Translations under genes and position numbers: made by a program | Notes under the pieces: generated by a model | What the model was told of the DNA's origin: nothing | What the model saw: the letters and a program-made list of their open reading frames with translations, nothing else | Databases searched by the model: none | From: Terfezia claveryi | Lineage: Eukaryota; Ascomycota; Pezizomycetes; Pezizales; Pezizaceae | NCBI GenBank assembly: GCA_015179025.1 | Contig: WHUX01000049.1 | Coordinates: 279,726 to 343,725 of the forward strand | DNA length: 64,000 bases | Direction of reading: 5' to 3' | Shown: positions 47,654 to 58,500 of the stretch, one piece after another | Position numbering within the stretch: the stretch's first letter is position 1 | How the letters are laid out: each line of letters starts with the position of its first letter

Positions 47654-48923
47654 GACTATGAATATCGAAAGGGCCATTGGAGAGGCTAGTGGAGATTGGA
47701 TTGGAGGCTGGATTGGAGGCTGGATTGGAGGCTGGATTACCGGCTGGATTGGAGGCTGGATTGGAGGCTGGATTGGAGACTGGATTACCGGCTGGATTGG
47801 AGGCGGGATAGGAGACTGGATTACTGGCTGGATTGGAGGCGGGATAGGAGACTGGATTACCGGCTGGATTGGAGGTGGGATAGGAGACTGGATTACCGGC
47901 TGGATTGGAGGCGGGATAGGAGCTAAATATCTGGCTGGTATTAGGGGAGATCGGAGGAGGATGCGGACCATTAGCTAGAGCAAAAATTTGCATCATAGCT
48001 TGCCATTGTCTATCCATCATATGCTCTTTTGCTTCTTGATGTAAACGACGTTCTTCCCGCTCTATTCTGCGCTCTTCACGCTCTATTTGGCGCTCCTCAT
48101 AAGCTCGTTCTGCCTCCTTTTCTTGCCACTTCATCTCAGCCCTTCGCAGCTCTAATGCATCCTCTGCCTGCTTTTGTTTTCGGCTCTCTCGAGTAATACT
48201 GACTTCTTCCAATAAGCGCTTAGCCTTTGCCTTAACTATCTTCCCATCCTTCAAATTCGACCGTGAAACTCTAGATGAAGACTCAGATACTACTGAGTTT
48301 TGGCGCGTAGATACTGAGCTCCTTAGAGGTAGACTGGGTAGGAATGGGCTCGGTGGAGAAGGAGTTCGTATAGGTTCGCTTGCTAGGGGGGGTTCGCTTG
48401 CTGGGGGGGGTTCGCTTGCTGGAGGGGGTTCGCTTGCTGGGGGGGGTTCGCTTGCTGGAGGAGGTTCGCTTGCTGGGGGGAGTTCGCTTGCTGGAGGAGA
48501 TTCACTTGCAGGGGATTGGCTCAGTGTACTGGGTTTGGCACATGATAGAATTTCCAAACTTCCGCTGAAGCTCGTATTAGGATGTTCTCCCCAAATACCA
48601 TCTAACCGCCAGAAGCAAGGACATTTCTTCTCAAGTACAGCATTGATAGACTGCTCATTCTCTTCTGGACGCAGCCCCCATCCTGATTGATCTATCATTG
48701 CCCAAGCCTTCTTCCATTGACCTTTCATATTGGCTATTTTCTGTCCTATTCGTACTGCTGTAATCTGATCTTTGCTTTCAAACAGATCATCTTTGACTTG
48801 TTTGTACCAAAGCGCTTGCTTGCCTTTCATTACCTCTAGGTTGTCCTCCATCCAGCTTATTAGCTCCTCTGTTTCTTCTTTTTCCCATCTATATGATGAA
48901 GATGCTGATAACACTTGAGACAT
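47607..48923 (-). CDS. Harbinger accessory Myb/SANT-like DNA-binding protein
   Basis: Intact frame of 438 residues from the ATG at 48923 (MSQVLSASSSYRWEKEETEE). The open frame extends upstream to 49199, but this ATG starts the conserved part. The N-terminal trihelix/Myb-like domain (residues about 10-95) has the Trp-bearing helices RWEKEETEELISWMED, MKGQWKKAWAMIDQSGWG and CPCFWRLDGIWG. Next is a PPASE hexapeptide repeat array, then a basic Glu/Arg coiled coil (EERQIEREERRIEREERR), then a long tetrapeptide NPAS/NPAG/NPVS array. In Harbinger elements the Myb-like partner brings the transposase into the nucleus and to the ends. Its 3' end overlaps the transposase 3' end by 47 bp on the opposite strand. 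Confidence 0.88.
   Translation of the reverse strand: MSQVLSASSSYRWEKEETEELISWMEDNLEVMKGKQALWYKQVKDDLFESKDQITAVRIGQKIANMKGQWKKAWAMIDQSGWGLRPEENEQSINAVLEKKCPCFWRLDGIWGEHPNTSFSGSLEILSCAKPSTLSQSPASESPPASELPPASEPPPASEPPPASEPPPASEPPPASEPPLASEPIRTPSPPSPFLPSLPLRSSVSTRQNSVVSESSSRVSRSNLKDGKIVKAKAKRLLEEVSITRESRKQKQAEDALELRRAEMKWQEKEAERAYEERQIEREERRIEREERRLHQEAKEHMMDRQWQAMMQIFALANGPHPPPISPNTSQIFSSYPASNPAGNPVSYPTSNPAGNPVSYPASNPASNPVSYPASNPAGNPVSNPASNPASNPAGNPASNPASNPASNPISTSLSNGPFDIHSLNGTQEEDFGGDHAE
47690..47925. repeat. 12-bp coding minisatellite (NPAS/NPAG tetrapeptides)
   Basis: About 20 tandem 12-bp units (GGCTGGATTGGA and variants) arranged partly in a larger period of about 48 bp. On the minus strand they encode Asn-Pro-Ala-Ser type tetrapeptides in the Myb-like protein. 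Confidence 0.9.
48378..48510. repeat. 18-bp coding minisatellite (PPASE repeat)
   Basis: Seven or so tandem 18-bp units built on GGTTCGCTTGCTGGGGGG, including G-runs of six to eight. On the minus strand they encode the PPASEP hexapeptide of the Myb-like protein. Confidence 0.9.
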
Positions 48924-49267
48924 GATTAGATAAGGGTCGTGGTAGGGGTGTTGTGTGGTAGGGATGTTTGTATGGCGGGGGTGTTGTGTGGTAGTCTCAG
49001 TTGTGTGGTGAAGTGATATGATTGGGTGTGGTGATGACTGCAATGGATGATTAAGCCGTAAATAACAAATTTTTGATCTCTCCATCAACATCAATCGACT
49101 CCAGAGTCGATTGATGAAAGTGATGCATATCAAGAGAAATTGATCTTGGCAAAGCAGGGTTGTTTGCCAAGAGCCAATCAGCGTGTAGGCCAAGATCAAA
49201 AATTATGCATTTGATGGCAAAAAATTTCTCATTTGACTACCTCTAGTAGTATTTCTAGTAAAATTAT

Positions 49268-49938
49268 TGGTGTGCGCGTCGGCGCGAGTCGAGGCGAGTT
49301 TCCCCACGATTTTTCCTACTCGGTACCGACTCGCGCCGGCGCCAACTTTTGATAAGCCAACTCGCGCCGACTCGCTGGCTACTCGCGAGTACTCGCCAAG
49401 CCTTTGTGTCATGGGAAATCGCCGGAAGCCTATATTCGCGGCCTCTAAATATACATGGAAATCATGCATTTGCGGTTTATATATATACATGAAAAGCATG
49501 CATTGGCGGCCTCTATATATACATGGAAATCATGCATTTGCGGCTTATATATATAGACATGAAATACATGCATTGGCGGCCTCTATATATATATAAGGCC
49601 TATGTATATATATTGGCGGCGAATCCATGTATATATAGAAGCCGCGAATGCATGATTTCCAAGTTTATATAGAGGCCGTGAATGCATACATTTCATGTAT
49701 ATATATAAGCCGCAAATGCATGATTTCCATGTATATTTAGAGGCCGGGAGTGTAGACTTCCGGCAATTTCCCATGACACAAAGGCTTGGCGAGTACTCGT
49801 CGGCTACTCATCGCTGGCCCAAGTATTCTAGAAAAGTGGGTAGCCGACTCGCCGAGTTGGAGGGTTGGGCAAAACTTGGCCGTCGGCGCGAGTCTTGGCG
49901 AGGAGGCGCGGGGAAAAATCGCCACGGTGCGCACGCTA
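49268..49938. mobile_element. 0.67-kb hAT-like foldback element
   Basis: The arms form a long inverted repeat: the stretch beginning GTACTCGCCAAGCCTTTGTG near 49390-49510 pairs at high identity with the reverse complement of about 49680-49800. The outer ends carry TGGTGTGCGC and, in reverse complement, TAGCGTGCGCAC. The octamer AAAATTAT lies immediately outside both ends (49260-49267, 49939-49946), an 8-bp duplication typical of hAT elements. The centre contains a 68-bp tandem repeat (starting about 49439 and 49507). Mirror-image open frames on the two strands are artefacts of the inverted repeat. No transposase is encoded. It sits only 25 bp from the Harbinger end. Confidence 0.82.
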
Positions 49939-52610
49939 AAAATTATAAGTTTAGTTTTCTAAGTTAGTATTTTATTAATATTAAGGATATTAGAATAGTA
50001 ATATTATCTAATATTAAAAGTAAATTATAATTAATTAGTTAGATTAATTAGCAAAAAGTTTTATTAGTTAAAATCTAACTAGTTTAAAATAAAATAGTAA
50101 TATTTAGCTAATATACTATAGTTTTTCTTATATTCTTAAATAGTTTTATATATACATTTTTAAGTTATATTTTATTAATAAACTATTTATATTATAACAT
50201 ATATAATTTTATTAATTATTTATATTTTTCTTAATTTTATTTATAACTACTATTATTACTACTCTTAGTTTTTGTTTTTTTATATTTTAACTTTTTATAT
50301 ACTATATTATAGTAATTAAACTTTTTTTCTAAATTATTAAAAAGTTAAAGTTATATTTAATTTTTTTTTAAATTTTTTTTGGTTTCTATTATTTTAGTAT
50401 TATTATTACTACTAAATTTCTTTATAATAGATATTTATAAGATAGTATTCTTATATTTTATTAAGTATCTCTTTTATAGGCATTTTTTTATATATTATTT
50501 AGTTTATATTTCTTTATTTTATAATTTTTTTTTCTTTTATAAAAGTTATTAGTATATAATTTTTACTATATTTAATCTTTTATATAATTCTTCTTTTTAA
50601 AATATATTTTTTAGTAGTATTATTTAATACTTATAAAATAACTATAAACTTTTTATATTATAAGAAATATATTTAATTTACTAAATATATAGAATAATAA
50701 GATATAATAATATACTTATACTTTAATTAATCTAAAGTAGATATATATAGAAGATAAAAGATAAAATTAGTTACTTTCTTTTATATATTTAGTTATAATA
50801 TATCTATATTATTATAAATTATTTTAGAGTTAAATAAAATTTAATAAATCTCTATTAGTAAGAAAAAAGTGATATCAGGATATCAAATAGTATCTCTAGA
50901 ATATAAAGTTGTCTTTTATATCTTTTGTATCTTTTGTGTCTCCTAAGTATCTTTTGAGTATTTTCTATATATTTTCTAGTATCTCCTAGTATCTCTTAGA
51001 GACACTAGGAAATATTCTGCTAATTATAGAGATATACCTTATCTCTAATAGTATTACTATCTTTAAAGATACTAAAAATAAACTATTTTTTTTCCTAATG
51101 TCTATCTACTTTTTTACTTTTTTAACTATGTTTTTAATCTTAAATCTTTAACTTATTATACTTTAAATCTATTTTATAATACTTTATATAAATATATTAA
51201 TCTTTTTTTATAAAGTTAAATTAACTTACTCTTTATAGTTGTTTTATTATATTATTAGTAAATTGTAGATAAATAAAAAATATAATATAGTCTGTATTTT
51301 TGTACAAAATTTACTAATTGATACTTATATATATATTTCTAGAAAGTACTAAAATTTTTAATAAAACTACGTTAGCTATATATAATAATAGATATAGAAT
51401 AATTTTATCTATTTAAAGTTTTTAAATATATTAATAAGTAATTTATTTTATAATATTTAACAATTTAGATATATACTAATTCAATTAAAAGATTTTTAGA
51501 TAATTATAATAGTAAAAATTATATATAACAATATTTTAAATTTTATTTTTTAACTTTATATATAATTAAAATTATTAGAAAAGTAACAAAACTAATTAGT
51601 AATCTTTCAATATATAATTTATAGTATTTTAAATTAAAAACTATTATATAGAAAGAAAAAAATACAAATATAAAGTATACTAGAAGACTTAATTTAGAGG
51701 TATAGTAAACTAAATATTAGATTCTAAAATTAATAGAATAATAGTACTACTATACTATAATATAATAGTTTAAAAGTTATATTAAAAGTTAAAAATAGAT
51801 AAGTTTAAGAACCTAGAAATACCAACTTGACTAGAATATTAAACTTGTATTTTATATATTATTTATAATAAATTAACTAGCTAAAAGTTACTTTTATATA
51901 TATATATTAGTAATATTTTAATCTTCTTTTAATTTACTACTAATAGTAAAGTAGAAGTATTTAAATCTTTTAATAAACTTAAAGACAATAATTAATCTTT
52001 TAATTTTACTTTTATATTCTATTTTATAAATACTATTTAAATATTCATTAAACTTTATATTTAATAGCTAATAAACTTTAAAGATATTTAATAATATATA
52101 TTTTTTAAGTAGTAGTAGCTATACTATTAATAGTAATTTCTATCTTTTTTTAAATATAATAAGATAATACTTATTTTGAAAAATTTACTTTTTAAAGTAT
52201 TTTTTTTAAATATATATAGAAATTTATTATAATTTAGTAAATTTCCTTTCAAATTTTGAAATATATTTTAATCTAGAATTTTTTTATAAAACTTTAAGGT
52301 TAAACCTTCTTAAGTTAAAAAACTACTATATTTTTATTATTTTACTAAGTTTTTATTATTTTAAATATATAATCAATAAATACTAATATAAAAAATAACT
52401 ATAATAAGTAGTATATTAAAAAGTTTTTATTTTTAAAACAATAAAATTTTGTTCTTAAATAGTATTTCTATTAATATAGTTTTCTTTATTTATTAATATA
52501 AATAGATATTTATAGATTTTTTTTTAACTTTAATTACTTTTTACTAAATAATAGCTAACTTTTATTATATATAAATATTTTTCTTTATTATAACTAGTAA
52601 TAATTTCGTA
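49939..52610. repeat. RIP-saturated AT-rich block
   Basis: About 2.7 kb of extremely AT-rich sequence with CpA, TpG and CpG nearly absent and TpA in excess. No coding frame survives. A short island at about 50,870-51,075 keeps TpG/CpA and repeats of TATCTTTTG and TAGTATCTC. The right edge at about 52,610 is abrupt. Probable origin: a repeated retroelement mutated to saturation; its identity cannot be read directly. Confidence 0.85.
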
Positions 52611-52612
52611 TC

Positions 52613-53670
52613 CAAATATTCCTGTTAAAGAAGATTATGTAGTTTGTATTTCATGACTTTGGACGATTGTCGATAGACAATTAGGATTTAAGTTTCTTAT
52701 TCCTGTCTCAGATAATTTCATAGCAGAACAATGTACTGCTACCTTTGATACTCATGTAGTCTCGACTATAGGATACTCTTTCTGTATTGTTTTGGACTGC
52801 GACACTCTTTTTATGTCAACACATTTTCAAGATTGGGCTAGAATTAAAGGAATCAAGTTGGAACTGTCCACTGCATATCATCTACATGCAGATGGACAAT
52901 CAGAAATTATGAACAAAGAAATTCTACAAGTAGCAAGAGCCTGTAAAATCAAAGGATTTGATTGGCTATAGAAACTACCAGAGACACAATTGAAACTTAA
53001 CTCTAGGTATAATGCAGCTAGACAGAATAGTCCCTTTTCTATACTATTTGTATTTAATGTACATCTTGGCATATCGATACTTCCATATTCCATTAATGCA
53101 TATGTACTAGTGAATGAACATCATGAAGTAATGTCTAAAAACCTATATGATACCAAGAAGACTTAAGTATCTCAAGCGAACAAATGACTACCCAATACAG
53201 CCAAATTTTCAGTCAGACAATAAGTTATACTTTCCTCAGAAAATATCAACCTATCCAATGTCTCACCTAAACTTAAACCAAAATGGCTAGGCCCATTTCC
53301 CATTATTTCTAGTAATCGGAAATACAATAACTATAGCCTAGACCTATCCAGTCAACCTGACCTTCACCTTATATATAATACTTTTTATATTAGTAAACTC
53401 AAACCATACTATAAAAATGATCCTACCCAGTTCCCTCACAGACAATCTCAGGAACCAGGACCAATTCAAAATGATCATTATGAAGTTGAAAAGGTATTAG
53501 AATTCAGAACAGCTCCTCAAACTGGAGAAAGACAAAATAAGGTTAGATGGCTAGAATACTCTCCTAAACATAATTCCTGAGTAAACGCTAAGGATATAAC
53601 TACAGAAATTTTTCAAGACTTCTAGACGACTGGAAGTATGGAAGATACATTCAAGAGACGTTGAAGAACT
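52613..53670 (+). pseudogene. Ty3/gypsy integrase and chromodomain remnant
   Basis: Plus-strand frames show decayed 3' pol of a Ty3/gypsy (chromovirus-type) element. Recognisable parts are the integrase-core remnant with AYHLHADGQSE (the usual H-P-x-T-D-G-Q-T-E motif), the C-terminal LDLSSQPDLHLIYNTFYISKLK and PQFPHRQSQEPGPI. A chromodomain-like end follows (YEVEKVLEFR ... VRWLEYSPKHNS-stop-VNAKDITTEIF). Several in-frame stops fall where the family has tryptophan, fitting TGG to TAG or TGA. Gag, protease and reverse transcriptase are not readable to the left, where AT-rich sequence begins. Mutation is mild here compared with the block next to it. Confidence 0.85.
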
Positions 53671-53722
53671 AAATGAAAACAAGGACTATGAACCAGAGAT
53701 GAAACTCGAGCTCTCATCCAAC

Positions 53723-54283
53723 TGTTAGGGGCGAGCCAGCGATATGGAGATATCTGTCGGAATATCCATCAGCAAGAAAAAATTGGCGTCCTGACGCCCT
53801 GCAGAGGCGTCCTGACGCCACCCCTTTTCCCCTGCCGCTCGTGGCGCCTGGGTTGCCCTGTAACTCCCCTTTCAGACCTCTTGCCTCCCGGAGCGTCTGG
53901 GGCACCCTGAACGTACTATGCCCCTCTCATCCGCCCCAGGGCGCTTAGGGCACTCTTTTGTGACGTCTTGCCTTTCAAGGCACCCAGGGCATCTTGTACG
54001 TGACTTTCCCACCTTCTGCCTCTCAGGGCACTCAGGGCGTCCCTTTCCGAACTCCTGTCTCTCACCATACCCTTTGAATACCTTTTCCGCCAACCTCCTC
54101 TCTCCCTTCCCTAATGCTAATGCGTTTCCCCCCTCATGTCTTGTTGCAGCCCCTAAGTGTCCCCTCGCGACCCCTCGTGACCCCGTATGTACAACACTGC
54201 ACGCTTTCCACACTGGACCTCTACAGTCTTCACTTCGACATTGCATTGTTACTCTTCAATTCTTCTTTGCCTAGCTAGATACA
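53723..54283. repeat. Candidate LTR (TG...CA) downstream of the gypsy remnant
   Basis: A GC-rich 561-bp segment starts TGTTAGGGGCGAGCC about 60 bp after the integrase stop and ends CTAGCTAGATACA. That placement and the TG..CA ends suit a 3' LTR. It contains two copies of GGCGTCCTGACGCC (near 53,787 and 53,808) and tandem GGCACCCAGGGC-like units. No second copy is visible in the window, so LTR status is provisional; it could instead be the left end of the Plavaka-like element. Confidence 0.45.
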
Positions 54284-54296
54284 GGGCCCATCGATC

Positions 54297-57200
54297 TTAT
54301 TCTCCGTACAGGTCATTCCACGTATTATAATCAATCCTATTGTTTACTAGCCACAAATTTCCTTCCTTCAACCCTATCAGATATGCCATCCCTTCAATAT
54401 CCGCAATGCACAATATATTCAATCCCTTTCCATTCTCCCGCCCCTCCATACGAACCATTCCTTCATCCCCCCCTGGCCTGCTTGAACTTCGTACTCGAAG
54501 TAATGATACAAGTGCCACTTCATGGACCCTGTTGATATTATCCTGCACGCTGAAGAGCCCTTCCAGTTTGCCAACAACTTTCCCATCAAGGTCACCCATT
54601 GCATCGCCTGAGCGCCCCCTCCGCCGCACCCACACCCAATCCGCCCTCGGTTGACCTCTCTTGCGAAACGGTTGTCCTGCTGTCCACCGGACATTATGCG
54701 TCTGCCTACCTTCGCCCTGGAATTGTGGTACGTCGACTGTTAGCTGTGCATAATAGTGCACAGGGTAACGTGCAACCTCTTCCAGATTCACACAGTACGA
54801 GCTACTAATGTTCAGCCTCAGGTATTCATAAAAGCGCTCCGGAAGCTGCATGATACCTAGCCTTGTCGCAAGTGTCTGCATAGAAGTTCCTTCTGGACCA
54901 TCCGAAGCTTGTTTACCTCCTAATATAGGGCCCCCGGCTTTCCCTGCCTCTTTCGCCGTCTTCCCAACGTCTTTGGCAGACCCTCTCCTGATTACACCAA
55001 GAATTTCGCTACTGAACTTATACTCCTGACTCCATACCTCCATATTCAATTCCCTCATTTGCAATGCCTGTTCAACTGTGATGACATCAAGTATTTGCTC
55101 GGCTGCATTCACACAGTTAGATCTTCGATAGGCATCTTTCAGCGGCTTGTGTAGAGCTTCCGTAATCTCGGTGGAATACTGAGGGAGGCTCCCGAAATCT
55201 ATGATCTGTGTACTATAGTGGGATAGCATATGCATCTTCGGAAAATTGAAACCGGCGTTGCTCAGGACATCCTGAATCACCTGCTGTCTATCCTATCGTT
55301 CTTCGATTGCTATTTTCTTCCGTTTTGTGGCGCTAAGCTTGAAATATTCCTCCAGTTTTGCTTGACGGCGTGCCTCAAGTTGATCCACTGAAAGCTCCCT
55401 CGAAGCCTCCTTTGCGTCCTGGTGATCCTTTTTGGTAGCCCGAAACTCACTGAAGACATGTAAGTTATCATGGAATTTCCGGAGGTATTGATTCATATAA
55501 CATATCGTCTGGGGTGTGTGACTCTAGTATTGTGCCATCAGGCAGAAATCCGTGATATATCGTACACAACGAATTGCGATTTTGCTATCTGCTTTCGTGC
55601 CTGCTGAGAGACTTGGGGCGGCTGTTATTGGATCATGCAGCGCTGCTGTGAAGCAAGCCAAAATCACATGATTAAATCCCCGCATTTCGGTCCCACTCCA
55701 CATCGTAATCTGCCGATATCTCTTCTGCGGTGGTCGATACCCTGGATATGGTAGGGTCTGTTCCCAAATCCTATCGAATACCTCTAAGCGTTCGTGTTTG
55801 CTCAGAAACTGCTCTATCCAGCCCATCAGATGCTTGAGAATCCCAAGAAGAATATTGTGAAGTATATCACCACGAACTATGTGTGGTGGCTCTATACCTA
55901 GAACTTGCATCTGTACCCAGAGCGCGTTTTCAAAGGGCTTTATTCCAGCATCATCTAAACTACCTATATGTTAGCCATGTTTAATCATATCCATGTTCAT
56001 CAGCTACATACCTTTTTAGATCCCCTGCTCGATACAGATTCTCATAGTCCGCGTGATTATGCATGGCGAGTGCTTTCTTTGGGAGAATTCCAAGTTCCTG
56101 TGGACTTGTAATACATACGGGGCAGCGATTGATTTTAATACCATGGATATTGACATTTTCCATATGGTCGGCAAGCCAGGTAGAGAGAATTGGCATGCAC
56201 TTTCTAACCTTGCCATCTCCACAGAGAATGTTAGTCCCACCTGCCTACGAAAGTTGTTAATACGGACCCTCATGACCCCATCCAGGATTGCTTGCCTACT
56301 TTGAATATTTTTGTTAAGGGCAACAGGATACGTGAGACAATCTGGTGTTGTACCCTTAGTGCATCATATTCCTGGTCTTTTGTCGTGAAACCTGTGACCT
56401 TGTTCCTCTTGGGGCCGATTGGGAAAAGGCCCATCAGGATCCACGCTTGGGCTGTTGGCCGATTTCGAATTTCCGCGCGAATATTGCCAATACTCATGAA
56501 CAAGGGCCATAATTTCTTGTCCCCAGAGAAATTCATAAGGCAAGTTTGATCGGATGTTAGCAGTATAGGTACGAGGGATGAGCCAATTGGCAGCGTCTTC
56601 TACAGTCTCATTAGTATCTGTATTTATATTCACTGGATAGGTTCTATACTTGCGTCCTCCACCACTAATCGCCGGAATTCATTTCGGTATATACACAGTT
56701 ACCTTCATCATCAAATTCGTGAATTGGCGAGAAAACCAGATGTTTGGCAAAGGCACGCTGTTGAAGTAGATATCGCAATGTATCCTCGAGGTCCCTGTAA
56801 TAGAATGCACAGCCCTTTTGGAGGTGAAAGTTGACTGTTCCTTTCTGCCAGTTGGGCTGATCAATCAACTCACGCATCTTATTTCTCCACGTAAAACCGG
56901 ACCGAAAATGGACTCCATCACCCTCGGAAAGACCTAGCGGTAGCAGATTTTCCTTGAAAAAATGATCAATATTTGTTAATGAGGTCTTGCTTTATGGAAG
57001 AATCTGGCAAGCTTGTATTCATGCGCATTCTGGAAAGGTGATATCGGATTGAATTGAAGCCGTTGCAGGTCGTTCAAAGGTATTGTCGTAATAATCTTTC
57101 CAACTTCATACTCTGCTGGCAGACATTGTGTAACTAGCATAGACTTCTGCCGGACCACTTGAACAATACAATGCGGATCTAAAAACAGATTTCGAACGTC

Positions 57201-57569
57201 AGTGTCCTGTTGTTCCTCAGATATTTTATAGACTCATACCATCCACTACTTCCACACCAGCGGTCCTCAATTCCAAAGCCCCGAACACTGATCGGGGGGC
57301 GTACTCAACACCGCCCCAGTTTCCCAGTGTCGCTTTGTGGGTTTGGTCGGAATCTCTTTGGAGATTGGAGAAATAGAGCGTGTTCGTTTCCACAAGGTTA
57401 GCATTCTCACGGATACCGAGGAGTTTGTATAGAGATGTCGATATTCTTCCTGGTCCTCGACAGGATTGTGACGATCTGTGGCTGAAGCCGACTCCGAATG
57501 TTTGGCTCGCAAATGTCTCCCATACTGCCCAGCTTTTTGGAATTGAAAGTCACAAAACCTACAACACAT
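54297..57569 (-). pseudogene. Plavaka-type DNA transposase (decayed)
   Basis: Read from 57569 downward. An N-terminal C2H2 finger (CRFCDFQFQKAGQYGRHLRAKH) is followed by segments typical of fungal Plavaka transposases. In order they are PFQNAHEYKLARFF, KLWPLFMSIGNIRAEIRNRP, WLADHMENVNIHGIKINRCP, GDILHNILLGILKHLMGWIEQFL, TMWSGTEMRGFNHVILACF and FNFPKMHMLSHYSTQIIDFG with QYSTEITEALHKPLKDAYRR. The pieces lie in different frames: some gaps are probably introns, but in-frame TAG codons (about 55,289 and 55,525) join adjoining conserved blocks, so the gene is broken. The last 327 codons (55280-54297) are open. The C-terminal 150 residues (HNVRWTAGQPF, VHEVALVSLLRVR) resemble the usual tail. Divergent from the accessory gene at 58.5 kb. 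Confidence 0.88.
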
Positions 57570-58500
57570 TCTGGATGTTAGTTTCCCTGGCTACGCGACT
57601 AAATAGTAGGCAGCACTTATGGTTGCTCCGATAAGTAAATTATGTAGGCTCTGGACTAGGCTTTGGCGTATTCATGGTATCTAGTCTGGTTCACGTCGCG
57701 ATAGAGTTGGCGCGGAAGGAGGTCGGTTGGCACTAGGTTGTTGTCATTATCAGGCTATCCTATATCTAGTTAGGTGGTCATGACTGGTCGGTCACCAGGT
57801 ATACTAGTCCTGCAACCATACTTGAGGCTACTGCCACTAGCCTCTGGGGATCCACCTGCCTAAACCGGATGGTTTCCCCCTATACACTAAGTTGAATTGG
57901 ACTGGCTAGTCTTGATAAAGATAGACAAGAATGACCCCTCCAGCACGAACAAAGATATTATCGGATAAAGATGATGCACACAAAGAAATGCTTCAACATG
58001 TCTCCACCCAATACAAGATACTCTTTGTAATTGATGCCTATATAGTATTTTGCATTAAAACATGTTCCTACACTGACTGGCCACATCCCAATTGGACGGC
58101 CTATAGATCTTTGATGTCTGCAACCGGATCATAGCAAACCGAAAATATTGAATAGTGACAGTTTGTTACAGCCTGCATCATAAGCGTAGTTATTACCTGA
58201 CAAACAAAGAGCCTAGGGTATAATACAGGTACAGACGAGCACATCTGCCCTTCCCTCCTCCAAACCACCCCACAGCACCTCAGAATAGAGGATTGATATT
58301 TCTCGCAGTACACAGAAGGTAGGACCAGGACCGTATAGAAAAGTATCAGGAGCTGACATCAGGACGGCTAATTCATACAAGCTTGATTAAGCTATTGATC
58401 AAGTAGTCGTTAGCAGTGATCATACTAGTTTAGGTATGGATGCAGAGACACTCAGAGTGCCTTACTGGCATGCGTAATATTAACGTAGCTCTTTAGGAAC
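57570..58500. other. Divergent intergenic region between Plavaka transposase and accessory gene A
   Basis: 0.9 kb with no supportable gene. If the element is one unit, this is the shared promoter region. No regulatory site can be assigned. Confidence 0.5.

Larger units (their letters stand above)
46220..49243. mobile_element. PIF/Harbinger DNA transposon (3.0 kb, two genes)
   Basis: Terminal inverted repeats of about 25 bp (GTGGTAGTCAAATGAGAAAT at the left, its reverse complement with GAGG at the right end) bound a transposase gene (+) and a Myb/SANT-like gene (-). This is the classic two-gene architecture of PIF/Harbinger elements. The flanking 5-mer TAGTA occurs on both sides (46215-46219 and 49244-49248); the family normally duplicates three bases, so part of this match may be chance. 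The body has ordinary CA/TG content while the flanks are RIP-mutated, so the insertion is younger than most of the mutation. One copy is seen and its transposase is broken. Confidence 0.9.

Noticed and set aside
47547..47978. Plus-strand Gly/Ile/Trp repeat frame and overlapping frames over the minisatellite
   Set aside because: Translation of the 12-bp repeat in wrong frames; the NPAS frame continues into the Myb-like protein.
49203..49967. Mirror-image open frames beginning with similar peptides (YIYKPQMHDFHVYLEA) on opposite strands
   Set aside because: They arise from the two arms of the foldback element and include its tandem AT repeats; no sign of a real protein.
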